Source of the DNA: Amarobacillus sp046328225
GTDB taxonomy: Bacteria > Chloroflexota > Dehalococcoidia > Tepidiformales > Tepidiformaceae
Assembly: GCA_046328225.1 (NCBI GenBank)
Contig: JAXLWZ010000002.1
Span: 1 to 64,000, forward strand
Length of the DNA: 64,000 nucleotides
Direction of reading: 5' to 3'
Shown here: positions 25,550 through 33,202 of the stretch, in pieces
How the letters are laid out: each line of letters begins with the position of its first letter
Position numbering within the stretch: position 1 is the stretch's first letter
Translations under genes and position numbers: made by a program
Notes under the pieces: model-generated
Databases searched by the model: none
What the model was told of the DNA's origin: nothing
What the model saw: the letters and a program-made list of their open reading frames with translations, nothing else

Positions 25550-25591
25550 GCGAAGGCCCGCGACGGGGTTGACCCGGCCGCGGGCCTTCGC
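25550..25591 (+). terminator. Terminator after micro-protein gene
   Basis: A 13-bp perfect stem (25550-25562 with 25579-25591, GCGAAGGCCCGCG and its complement) encloses a 16-nt loop containing GGGTTGACCC-like pairing. There is no strong T tract. Confidence 0.65.
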
Positions 25592-25645
25592 CGTGCTCGC
25601 TCCCGCCCGCGGCGGCGCTCACTCCCCCACATTCGCCCGCCGTGA

Positions 25646-25651
25646 CACACT
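25646..25651 (+). promoter_or_regulatory. -10 box, leaderless start at 25658
   Basis: CACACT is followed by 6 nt and ATG 25658. Its first base departs from TANNNT, so support is moderate. Confidence 0.4.
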
Positions 25652-25657
25652 TGCGCC

Positions 25658-26353
25658 ATGACCGCCCTCCCCGCGCCGGAAGAGAAGGCCGCCGCCGTCC
25701 GCCACATGTTCGACCGCATCGCGCCCGGCTACGACCGTATGAACCGCCTCATGACCGGCCGCATGGACCAGCGCTGGCGCAAGCACCTCATCGAGCGGCT
25801 GGCCATCACCGATGACGACCGCGTGCTCGACCTCGCGGCCGGGACGGGCGACTTCTCCGAGCTCGCGCGGCAGTACACGGGCCACGTCGTCGCGCTCGAT
25901 TTTTCGCGGCAGATGCTGCTGGGCGGCGTGCGGCGAAGGCTCGCGCCGGTGCAGTTCGTCCAGGCCGACGCCCTCCGCCTGCCCCTCGCCGATGGCAGCC
26001 AGACGGTGGCCGTCTCCGGGTTCGCCCTGCGGAACTTCGTCGCGCTGCCGCCGGTGTTCGCCGAGCTCGCGCGGGTGCTCGCGCCGGGTGGCCGCATCGG
26101 GCTGCTCGAAGTCGACCGCCCGCGGAACGCGCTCGTGCGCGTGGGCCACGGCGTGTACTTCAACCGCGTCGTGCCGTTCATGGGCCGCATCCTCTCGGAC
26201 GCCCAGGCCTACCGCTACCTCCCGCAATCGGCCATCTATCTCCCGGAACAGGATGAGCTCGTGCGCATGCTCCGCGACGCCGGCTTCCGCAAGATCCAGA
26301 AGAAGCGCCACATGATGGGTGCCGCCCAGGCGATAACGGCGGTGCGGGAATGA
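25658..26353 (+). CDS. ubiE: Demethylmenaquinone methyltransferase
   Basis: A 231-residue class I SAM methyltransferase of the UbiE/MenG family: MFDRIAPGYDRMNRLMTGR near the N-terminus and the SAM loop LDLAAGTGDFSELA with GFALRNF later are signatures. It methylates demethylmenaquinone to menaquinone, the last step of the pathway. It overlaps menA by 4 nt (ATGA), so the prenylation and methylation steps are translationally coupled, implying menaquinone-based respiration in this organism. The other men genes are not in the window. Confidence 0.9.
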   Translation: MTALPAPEEKAAAVRHMFDRIAPGYDRMNRLMTGRMDQRWRKHLIERLAITDDDRVLDLAAGTGDFSELARQYTGHVVALDFSRQMLLGGVRRRLAPVQFVQADALRLPLADGSQTVAVSGFALRNFVALPPVFAELARVLAPGGRIGLLEVDRPRNALVRVGHGVYFNRVVPFMGRILSDAQAYRYLPQSAIYLPEQDELVRMLRDAGFRKIQKKRHMMGAAQAITAVRE

Positions 26354-27267
26354 CGGCCGCGGCCGCCCGCCCGCGCCCGACGAAGCTCGGGGCCTGGAAG
26401 CTCGCCGTCCGCATCCCGACGCTGCCGGCGGCGATGGCGCCCGTGCTCGTCGGCACCGGCGTGGCCATCCTCCGCGACGACTTCGAACTGCTGCCCGCGC
26501 TCGCCGCGCTCATGGGGGCGCTGCTCCTGCAGGTGGGCGCGAACTTCGCCAACGACGTCTTCGACTACCGTCGCGGCGCGGATACGAAGGACCGCCTGGG
26601 CCCGCCGCGCGCCACGCAGATGGGCTTCCTTTCGCAGCGCGAGGTGTTCACGGGCATGTGGATCGCCTTCGCCGCCGCGTTCGTCATCGGCATCTACCTG
26701 GTGTACGTGGGCGGCTGGCCGATCGTCGCGGTGGGGCTTTCGAGCATCGCCGCCGCCATCATCTATACCGGTGGTCCGTGGCCCATCGGCTATCACGCTC
26801 TGGGTGACCTCTTCACGTTCGTCTTTTTCGGGCTCGCCGCCGTCGTCGGCACGTACTACGTGCAGGCGGGCGATGCGCCGCTCATCGCCTGGCTCGCGGC
26901 CATTCCCCTGGGCTGCACGGTGACGATGATCCTCGTCATCAACAACCTCCGCGATATCCCCACCGATAGTCGCACCGGCAAGAAGACGCTCGGCGTCGTC
27001 ATGGGCGACGCCGGTACGCGGCGCTGGTACCTGTTCTTGCTCGCCGTCGCCTACGTCAGCGCCATCGCCACGTGGGCGGCGGGGGCATCGGCGTTCGTGC
27101 TGCTGGTGCTGGGGTCGCTCTGGTGGGCGAAGGGGCCGGTCGCGGCGATTCGTGGCGGGACGGCCGGCGGCGCGCTCAACCCCATCCTGCGGGCGACCGC
27201 GCGCTTCCACCTTGTGTTCGGCCTGCTCTTCGCCGCCGGGCTCGCCCTCGGCCGCATCCTGGACTGA
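26350..27267 (+). CDS. menA: 1,4-dihydroxy-2-naphthoate polyprenyltransferase
   Basis: A 305-residue UbiA-superfamily membrane enzyme with about eight helices. The first Asp motif is NFANDVFDYRRGADTKDR and the second is NNLRDIPTDSRTGKKTLG; both bind Mg-diphosphate. It attaches a polyprenyl chain to 1,4-dihydroxy-2-naphthoate. It begins inside the end of ubiE (4-nt overlap) and is the second gene of the pair. Confidence 0.9.
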   Translation: MTAAAARPRPTKLGAWKLAVRIPTLPAAMAPVLVGTGVAILRDDFELLPALAALMGALLLQVGANFANDVFDYRRGADTKDRLGPPRATQMGFLSQREVFTGMWIAFAAAFVIGIYLVYVGGWPIVAVGLSSIAAAIIYTGGPWPIGYHALGDLFTFVFFGLAAVVGTYYVQAGDAPLIAWLAAIPLGCTVTMILVINNLRDIPTDSRTGKKTLGVVMGDAGTRRWYLFLLAVAYVSAIATWAAGASAFVLLVLGSLWWAKGPVAAIRGGTAGGALNPILRATARFHLVFGLLFAAGLALGRILD

Positions 27268-27294
27268 CTCCCGCGCTCCCAGAGACCGCGCGCG

Positions 27295-27849
27295 TCATTT
27301 GGCTTCGATCGAGCCTTCGAGGTGTGCCCCGCAGTTCGGGCAGACGCCGTGGCTGAGCCGCGCATCGAGCGTGTGGCCGCGCGCCTCGTATTCCTCCCCA
27401 TCGAGCCATTCGCCGGGGGTCCCGGGGTTCTCGATGCGCTTGCAGTAGGAGCAGATGCGCCGCAGCGGCCACTCCGCCGGTGCCGCCAGAGGGTCGGCGA
27501 ACAGCAGTCGTGCGGCGCGCGGCTCTTCCGCCAGCAGGTGCGTGACCGCGCGCACGCTGCCTCCGTCGGTTCGCTCCAGCCGCATCCGCATGGAACGCCG
27601 CACGGTGGGTGCATCGCAGCGGAAGAGGTAGCGCAGTGGCGTGCCCGCGGCCGCCACGCGCAGCACGGTCTCCACGCTGAGCCGCGTCTCCTCGCCACTG
27701 ATGAAGCTGGCGATGGGATGGCCCTCGGCGCTGCGCGGGTCGGCGATGCCGTCGCCCCCGTTCGCGAGCGCGAACGCCGTCCATGCTTCGGGGGTGAGCA
27801 CTTCCAGGATCGTCCCGGAGGGGCTCAGCAGGTAGCTGATGTCGGTCAC
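27295..27849 (-). CDS. Protein with C-terminal CxxC pairs, PAS-like N-terminus
   Basis: About 184 residues. The start MTDISYLLSPSGTILEVLTP and the HPIASFISGEE stretch look like a PAS-type ligand domain. The C-terminus has CSYCKRI, about 35 residues, then HGVCPNC, giving four cysteines suited to one zinc or redox site. Similar tails occur on PAS and response-regulator proteins that end in a GEW...SHGxCPxC motif. Partners are unknown. Start uncertain: GTG 27849 has GAGGGA just upstream; a TTG at 27873 would add eight residues. Confidence 0.55.
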   Translation of the reverse strand: MTDISYLLSPSGTILEVLTPEAWTAFALANGGDGIADPRSAEGHPIASFISGEETRLSVETVLRVAAAGTPLRYLFRCDAPTVRRSMRMRLERTDGGSVRAVTHLLAEEPRAARLLFADPLAAPAEWPLRRICSYCKRIENPGTPGEWLDGEEYEARGHTLDARLSHGVCPNCGAHLEGSIEAK

Positions 27850-27925
27850 GCGTCCCTCGATCCGCCGGATCAAACGCTACGCCTTCGTTTCGTGGCCTGT
27901 CATCCATCGAAAGAACGCGCGAAAG

Positions 27926-27961
27926 CGAATACGCCACCGGGTGGGGCCGGTGGCGTATTCG
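27926..27961 (-). terminator. Terminator of Thr/Pro-rich surface-protein gene
   Basis: A 15-bp perfect stem (27926-27940 with 27947-27961) closes a 6-nt loop, 26 nt past the stop of the minus-strand gene at 27987. CTTTCG follows on the minus strand. Confidence 0.75.
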
Positions 27962-27986
27962 AGGCGTGGTTCGCCGGGCCGGGGAC

Positions 27987-28496
27987 TTAGCGCCGGCGGA
28001 GTGTGTACCACGCCAGGGGCGACATCAGCAGCAGCGCCGCCGCCATGGCCAGCAGGACGCCCGTGGTGTTTCCCCCTTGCTCATCATTGGCCGTGCCCGT
28101 GCGCGGTGGGCCGGGCACCGTCGCGCTGGCGACCGCCGTCGCCGTTGCGTTCTGATTCGCACCCGCCGTCGCGGTCGCGTTCGCCGTGGGCTGTGGCACC
28201 GGCGTGTTCGTCGGCGCCACCGTCGGCACGGGTGTGTTCGTGCGCGTCGGCGTGGCCGTGGCCGTTCCCGAAGTTGCCGTCGCCGTGGCCGTGGCCGTCG
28301 CGGTCGCCGCGGAGGTCGTCGTTGCGGTGGCGGTGGCGGTCGGCGTGACGGGGGTCGCGGTCGGCGTCACCGGCGTGGCCGTGGGGGTCACCACGGTGGC
28401 CGTCGCCGTCGGGGATGCCTGCGCCTGCACGCCGGCCGTCGAAAGTGCCGTCGCCAGCAGCGCGAACGCGGCGACCGAAGCGAAACGGAAAACCAT
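27987..28496 (-). CDS. Secreted Thr/Pro/Ala-rich protein with LPXTG-like anchor
   Basis: A 169-residue exported protein. Signal peptide 1-26 ends GVQAQA. Residues 27-115 are almost entirely Thr, Ala, Pro and Val (TPTATPV and TATATA units), likely an extended, perhaps glycosylated stalk. The C-terminus has PPRTG, a polar spacer, a hydrophobic helix (LLAMAAALLLMSPLAWY) and RRR, resembling a sortase signal. The surface protein at 4322-5737 ends in the same style. No functional domain is left, so it may be a wall spacer or decoy; function is unknown. Confidence 0.6.
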   Translation of the reverse strand: MVFRFASVAAFALLATALSTAGVQAQASPTATATVVTPTATPVTPTATPVTPTATATATTTSAATATATATATATSGTATATPTRTNTPVPTVAPTNTPVPQPTANATATAGANQNATATAVASATVPGPPRTGTANDEQGGNTTGVLLAMAAALLLMSPLAWYTLRRR

Positions 28497-28694
28497 GGGT
28501 TGTCAGCTCCAAACCGGGGTGGCGGTCAGAATACCGCCCGCACCTGCCCGGGGCCGTTACACGCGCATTGCAGTTGCACCGTCATCGAAAGAAAACATCG
28601 TGCAGGGGCCGTCCCGCGAGGGGTTATCCACCCCGGGACTGCCTCCCCGCGCGCTTTCCCGTAGACTCCGGCCCGACACGAGGAGGAACGACCC

Positions 28695-29468
28695 ATGGCC
28701 GGCACGGTGCTCTACGAACGCGATGGCCACATCGCCACCATCACCTACAACCGCCCCGAGGCGCTGAACGCCATCAATACGGAGCTGCGCGCCGACCTCA
28801 ACGCCGCGTGGGTCCAATTCCGCGACGACGAGGAGGCGTGGGTCGGCATCGTCACCGGGCAGGGCCGCGCCTTTAGCGCCGGCGCGGACCTTCGCGGCGG
28901 CGGCGCCGGCGATGCCACCAACGCCACCTTCTGGGAAACCCCCGGCATGACCTCGCTCGAAAACGGCCTCGAGATCTGGAAGCCCGTGATCGCCGCCGTC
29001 AACGGCTACTGCCTCGGCTTCGCCTGCACGCTCGTCGCCGCCTGCGATTTCGTCATCGCCAGCGAACGGGCCGAGTTCGGCTTCCCCGAGGTGCGCATCG
29101 GCGTGCCCACCATCCAGGGCTCCATTCGCATGCCGAAGAAGGTCGGCTGGCAGAACGCGATGGAGCTCCTCCTCATCGGCGAACGCGTCGGCGCGCAGCG
29201 CGCGAAGGAAATGGGGCTCGTCGGCAAAGTCGTGCCGCACGAAGAGCTCCTCCCCGAGGCCCGCAAGCTCGCGGAGCGGCTGCTGCTCTCGGCCCCGCTC
29301 GCCGTGCGCGCCACCAAGGAGGTCGCCGCGCGCGGCCAGCAGCTCCCCTTCACCGATGCCGTGCGGTTCGGCGAAACCATGCGGCGTGTCGCCGGCGCCA
29401 CCGACGATGCGAAGGAGGGGATGGCTGCCGCCCGCGAGAAGCGCACCCCCACCTGGCAGGGGCGCTAA
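28695..29468 (+). CDS. Enoyl-CoA hydratase/isomerase family protein
   Basis: A 257-residue crotonase. AFSAGADLRGGG forms the first oxyanion-hole strand, GYCLGFACTLVAACDFVIAS the second, and FGFPEVRIGVPTIQGSIRMP carries the catalytic glutamate. It is distinct from the crotonase at 22342. CoA-ester hydration, isomerisation or ring chemistry is possible. GAGGAGG precedes ATG 28695, and TAGACT at 28663-28668 is a candidate -10. Confidence 0.85.
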   Translation: MAGTVLYERDGHIATITYNRPEALNAINTELRADLNAAWVQFRDDEEAWVGIVTGQGRAFSAGADLRGGGAGDATNATFWETPGMTSLENGLEIWKPVIAAVNGYCLGFACTLVAACDFVIASERAEFGFPEVRIGVPTIQGSIRMPKKVGWQNAMELLLIGERVGAQRAKEMGLVGKVVPHEELLPEARKLAERLLLSAPLAVRATKEVAARGQQLPFTDAVRFGETMRRVAGATDDAKEGMAAAREKRTPTWQGR

Positions 29469-29580
29469 AGCGCCGATTGCAAACCCGTCACAACCGGGCC
29501 GGGGGGCTCGTAAGGCCCTTTCAGCGCGCACCCGCGGGGCACATCATTTCTCCGACACTTTTCGGAGTATTCCACCCCGC

Positions 29581-30954
29581 GTGCGCGCTCGATTCTCCCT
29601 CCCCGCGCTCTGGGTCTCCTTCACCATCGCGGCCGTCGCCGGGGTGGCGCTCATCGCCGTCGCCTTCGTGAGCCTCGCCGGCTACAAGCGCTCGGCCGAT
29701 GCCACGCTCGATGCCTCGCAGACGTACGCCTTCGAGGCATCGCTCTTCACCACCCTGCTCGATGCCGAGTCTGGCGCTCGCGGCTACGTCCTCACCGGCG
29801 ACGACACCTTCCTCGCGAACGTCGACCAGGCGAAAGTCGCCCTCCCGCGCGACCTCGACAACCTCGCTGCGCGCACCGCGGACAACGCCGCCGAATCGGC
29901 CGACGTCGCCCTCCTGCGCACCCAGGTCGAACAGCGGTTCGCCCTCCTCCAGGAGGCCATCGACCTCTATCGCGCGGGCGACACCGCGGGCGCGCGCGAA
30001 TCGATCGCCTCCCGCCGCGGCGCCGATGTCACCGAGGAGATCCGCGCCAGCCTCATCCGCATCCTCACGGTCGAAGGCGAGCAGCACACCAGCGCCCGCG
30101 AATCCGCGGCCGACCGCGCGCGCATCGCCCGCATCGCCCTCGCCGCGCTCTCCGTGCTGACCGCGGGCGCGCTCGCCTGGGTCTTCATCGCCCTGCGTCG
30201 CCGCGGCCGCGAACAGACGCTCATCGAATCGGGCAAGGCGAAGGACGAGCTCCTGGGCATGGTCTCCCACGAGCTGCGCACGCCGCTCACCGTCATCCTC
30301 GGCAACGCGAGCTACCTCCAGCGCAACTGGCAGCAGGCCGATACCGAAGCGCGCGAAGCCTGCCTCAACGAGATTGCCAGCGAAGGCGACCGCCTCCAGC
30401 GCGTCGTCGAGAACATGCTCGCCCTCTCGCGCATCGAACGCGGCGTCGTCGCCGAACCCGAACCCGTGCTCGTCCGCCACGTGGTCGAGGCCGCCGCCGA
30501 ACGCCATCGTTCGCGCTACCCGGGCTCGGTGGTGATCGTGCGTGGCCGCGCCGATGTCCCCCCCGTGCTGGGCGTCGAGGCGTACCTCGACCAGGTCACT
30601 CAGAACCTGCTCACGAATGCCGCGAAGTACGACCGCTCGGGCGCGCCGGTCGAGATCGAAGTCGCCGCGAACGACGGCATGGTCGAAGTGTCCGTGCTCG
30701 ATCGCGGCCCCGGCATCCCGCCCGAGCGCGCGACCGCGATCTTCGAACCGTTCGTGCGGCTCGATGCGACGGCAGCTGCGAACGATGGCGTCGGGCTGGG
30801 ATTGCCCGTGTGCCGGCGGCTGCTGCGGGCGCAGGGCGGCGATATCACCGTCCGTCCCCGCGAAGGCGGCGGATCGCGGTTCACTTTCTCGCTTCCCGGC
30901 ATCCCCGATGATGCCGCCGAACTCCCCGCCCAGCAGAGCGCGTTCGTTTCCTGA
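29581..30954 (+). CDS. Sensor histidine kinase with CHASE3-like domain
   Basis: A 457-residue membrane kinase. TM1 is about 10-33; an extracytoplasmic four-helix domain (34-180) containing SGARGYVLTGDD is typical of CHASE3 sensors; TM2 is about 181-203. The H-box VSHELRTPL has H230. The ATPase domain has the N box QNLLTNAAKY, DRGPGIP, FEPF and GVGLGLPVC. No partner response regulator is adjacent, so it is an orphan. A GTG at 29581 is used. The upstream CTCCGA...TCGGAG repeat (29552-29569) could fold over the ribosome-binding sequence. Confidence 0.85.
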   Translation: MRARFSLPALWVSFTIAAVAGVALIAVAFVSLAGYKRSADATLDASQTYAFEASLFTTLLDAESGARGYVLTGDDTFLANVDQAKVALPRDLDNLAARTADNAAESADVALLRTQVEQRFALLQEAIDLYRAGDTAGARESIASRRGADVTEEIRASLIRILTVEGEQHTSARESAADRARIARIALAALSVLTAGALAWVFIALRRRGREQTLIESGKAKDELLGMVSHELRTPLTVILGNASYLQRNWQQADTEAREACLNEIASEGDRLQRVVENMLALSRIERGVVAEPEPVLVRHVVEAAAERHRSRYPGSVVIVRGRADVPPVLGVEAYLDQVTQNLLTNAAKYDRSGAPVEIEVAANDGMVEVSVLDRGPGIPPERATAIFEPFVRLDATAAANDGVGLGLPVCRRLLRAQGGDITVRPREGGGSRFTFSLPGIPDDAAELPAQQSAFVS

Positions 30955-31093
30955 AGAAGGACAAGGAATGGTGAACGGGATCACGGCCTCACCCGGAGGA
31001 GGCCGGTGGGTTCGGCTTCGAGTTCCTTCGCTCGCTGGCGACGTATTACGTTCGCAGCGAAATGTTCGTCGGAAACTAATCGAATTCTACCTA

Positions 31094-31122
31094 TAGAACC
31101 GGTCGATGGCAGGTGCTACAGT
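31094..31122 (+). promoter_or_regulatory. Promoter of first solute-binding-protein gene
   Basis: TACAGT (31117-31122) preceded by GTGC, with ATAGAAC about 17 nt upstream. The block from here to TACAGT aligns with the promoter of the downstream paralogue (33137-33164), including a shared TCGAT. Confidence 0.55.
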
Positions 31123-31161
31123 GCCCGCCATAGCGCCCGGATAGCGGGCGCGAGGAGGAAC

Positions 31162-32937
31162 GTGGGCAATTATTGGGAACGAAAGTGGTCCCGCCGCGGC
31201 ATGCTTCGCGGCGCGGGCGTTGCTGGCATGGGGACTGCCGGCATGGCTCTCGTCGGCTGCGGCGACGATGACGACGGCGGCGGAAGCGGCGGCGACACCC
31301 TCAGCCAGCTGCGCACGCCGACACCCGCCAGCGGTGCGACCACCGGCCCGAAGGATCCCTTCGCCGGCGCCACCCCGGGCGGCACCTATCGCCTGAACAT
31401 CACGGGCGACCCGCCGACCCTCGACCCGCACGGCAACCTCAGCTTCATCACGAAGACGGTTTCCGCCTACGTCTACAGCCGCCTGTTCAAGTACAAGACG
31501 GGCCCCGGCATCATGCGCGCCGATGTGCGCCCCACCGGCGACCTCGCCCAGACGGCCGAAGGCTCGCCCGACGGCCTCAAGTGGACCGTGAAGCTGCGCC
31601 CGGGCGTGAAGTTCCACAACGTCGCCCCCGTGAACGGCCGCGCCGTCACCACCGACGATGTGAAGTTCTCCTGGGCCCGCCTCACGGACCCGAAGAACGC
31701 CGGCCGCGCGCAGGTGTCGTACATCGATAAGCTCGAGTACCCCGACGCCAACACCATCGTCTTCACGCTGAAGACCCCGAATGCCGTCTTCCTCGATTCC
31801 CTCGCCGATTCGAACCTGCTCTGGATCATGCCGACGGAATCGGACGGCAAGTTCGACCCGACGAAGACGATGATCGGCAGCGGCCCGTGGCTCTTCGATG
31901 GCTACCAGCCGTCCGTCTCGTACAAGATGAAGAAGAACCCCGAGTGGTACGAAAAGGGCTTCCCCTTCTTCGATGCCGTCGAGGCCGCGATCATCCCCGA
32001 ATACGCGAACTACCTCGCGCAGTTCCTCGCCGGCAACCTGGACGTGCTCGCGCCCAACGCGCAGGACCTCCAGGACGTCCAGAAGATCAAGGGCGTCCAC
32101 ATCTCGTCGTACCTGAACCAGGGCGCGAACTGGGTCTGGTTCGATGGCAACGACCCGAACGCCCCCTACAACAAGGACGAGCGCATCCGCCAGGCGTTCT
32201 CCATGGCCTGCAACCGCGACGAGCTCACCGACCTTGGCTACAACACCAAGAAGCTCAAGGCCGCGGGCCTCGACGTCGCCGAGCAGTGGAACAACCTCAT
32301 TCCCGCCGGCTGGGGCCGCTTCTGGATCGATCCCAAGGGCAGTGCCTTCGGCGAAAGCGCGAAGTACTTCAAGTACGACCCGGCCGAGGCGAAGAAGCTG
32401 CTCGCCGCCGCGGGCTATGGCGACAAGCCGCTGGAAATCACCTACCAGTACACCGCCAACCGCTACGGCAAGAACTTCAACGACTCCGCTGAAGCCACCC
32501 TCGGCTACCTGAACGCGATCGGCGTCAAGACCACGACCGATGTCCAGGACTACAGCTCGAAGTACATCACCCAGACGTTCGTCGGGAACTTCAAGGGTGT
32601 TGCCTTCGGCCTCGAAACCGGCTTCGCCGAAGTCGGCAACTACCCGATCCGGCTCTTCACCGATAACGGCAACAACCACGGCAAGGTGAAGGACCCGGTG
32701 CTCGACAAGTTCGCGAACGACCAGCAGGTCGAACTCGACGACAAGAAGCGCGTGGCGATGTACCACGAGGCGCAGAAGTATCACGCTCAGAAGATGTGGT
32801 ACATCCCGCTCCAGGTGGGCGCCGGTCAGACGTGGGTGGGCTACCAGGAAGCGATCCAGAACGGCGGGGACTTCTACACCCTCGCCTATGGCGCCCCGAC
32901 GGAGACCACGCCGTACCTCTGGAAGAAGAAGGTCTAA
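31162..32937 (+). CDS. Tat-exported lipoprotein, ABC solute-binding protein (family 5)
   Basis: A 591-residue extracytoplasmic binding protein of the peptide/opine/nickel type (SBP_bac_5). R11-R12 in WSRRGMLRG is a twin-Arg signal, and VGC with C33 a lipobox, so the folded protein is exported and lipid-anchored. An Asp/Gly run and a Thr/Pro linker precede the domain, which opens with GDPPTLDPHGNLSF. Signature stretches DLAQTAEGSPDGLKWTVKLR and FSMACNRDELTDLGY fit the family. There are no permease or ATPase genes here; the partner transporter must be elsewhere. GTG 31162 follows AGGAGG. It is nearly duplicated by the next gene. Confidence 0.85.
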   Translation: MGNYWERKWSRRGMLRGAGVAGMGTAGMALVGCGDDDDGGGSGGDTLSQLRTPTPASGATTGPKDPFAGATPGGTYRLNITGDPPTLDPHGNLSFITKTVSAYVYSRLFKYKTGPGIMRADVRPTGDLAQTAEGSPDGLKWTVKLRPGVKFHNVAPVNGRAVTTDDVKFSWARLTDPKNAGRAQVSYIDKLEYPDANTIVFTLKTPNAVFLDSLADSNLLWIMPTESDGKFDPTKTMIGSGPWLFDGYQPSVSYKMKKNPEWYEKGFPFFDAVEAAIIPEYANYLAQFLAGNLDVLAPNAQDLQDVQKIKGVHISSYLNQGANWVWFDGNDPNAPYNKDERIRQAFSMACNRDELTDLGYNTKKLKAAGLDVAEQWNNLIPAGWGRFWIDPKGSAFGESAKYFKYDPAEAKKLLAAAGYGDKPLEITYQYTANRYGKNFNDSAEATLGYLNAIGVKTTTDVQDYSSKYITQTFVGNFKGVAFGLETGFAEVGNYPIRLFTDNGNNHGKVKDPVLDKFANDQQVELDDKKRVAMYHEAQKYHAQKMWYIPLQVGAGQTWVGYQEAIQNGGDFYTLAYGAPTETTPYLWKKKV

Positions 32938-32965
32938 GCACCGGCTCTTCCACCGCCAGGTCAGC

Positions 32966-32992
32966 AGAGGCCGCCCCGCAAGGGCGGCCTCT
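32966..32992 (+). terminator. Terminator after first solute-binding-protein gene
   Basis: An 11-bp stem AGAGGCCGCCC/GGGCGGCCTCT with a 5-nt loop follows the stop by 28 nt; each paralogue therefore has its own transcript. Confidence 0.75.
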
Positions 32993-33136
32993 TCGCGTGC
33001 CCAATGACCCCATAAACCGTGGCTTAACCCCTCATACCGGTCACGTCCACGGCTTCGAATCTGGAGCCTCCGCCAGTACCGCGCTGCCGTCCTCACGACG
33101 GCCCAAAAACACACGGACTCCCACTGATTCCTTCTA

Positions 33137-33164
33137 TTGAAGAAATCGATTCCAGTGCTACAGT
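33137..33164 (+). promoter_or_regulatory. Promoter of second solute-binding-protein gene
   Basis: TTGAAG (33137-33142) and TACAGT (33159-33164) with a 16-nt spacer and extended GTGC before the -10. It resembles the promoter at 31094-31122. Confidence 0.65.
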
Positions 33165-33202
33165 GCGCTCGCCTCGCGATTCGCGGACGATGGAGGAGAT
33201 TC

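Noticed and set aside
28186..28420. Hexamer-like periodic DNA as a CRISPR or satellite repeat
   Set aside because: It encodes the Thr/Ala/Pro stalk of the minus-strand surface protein; there are no spacers.
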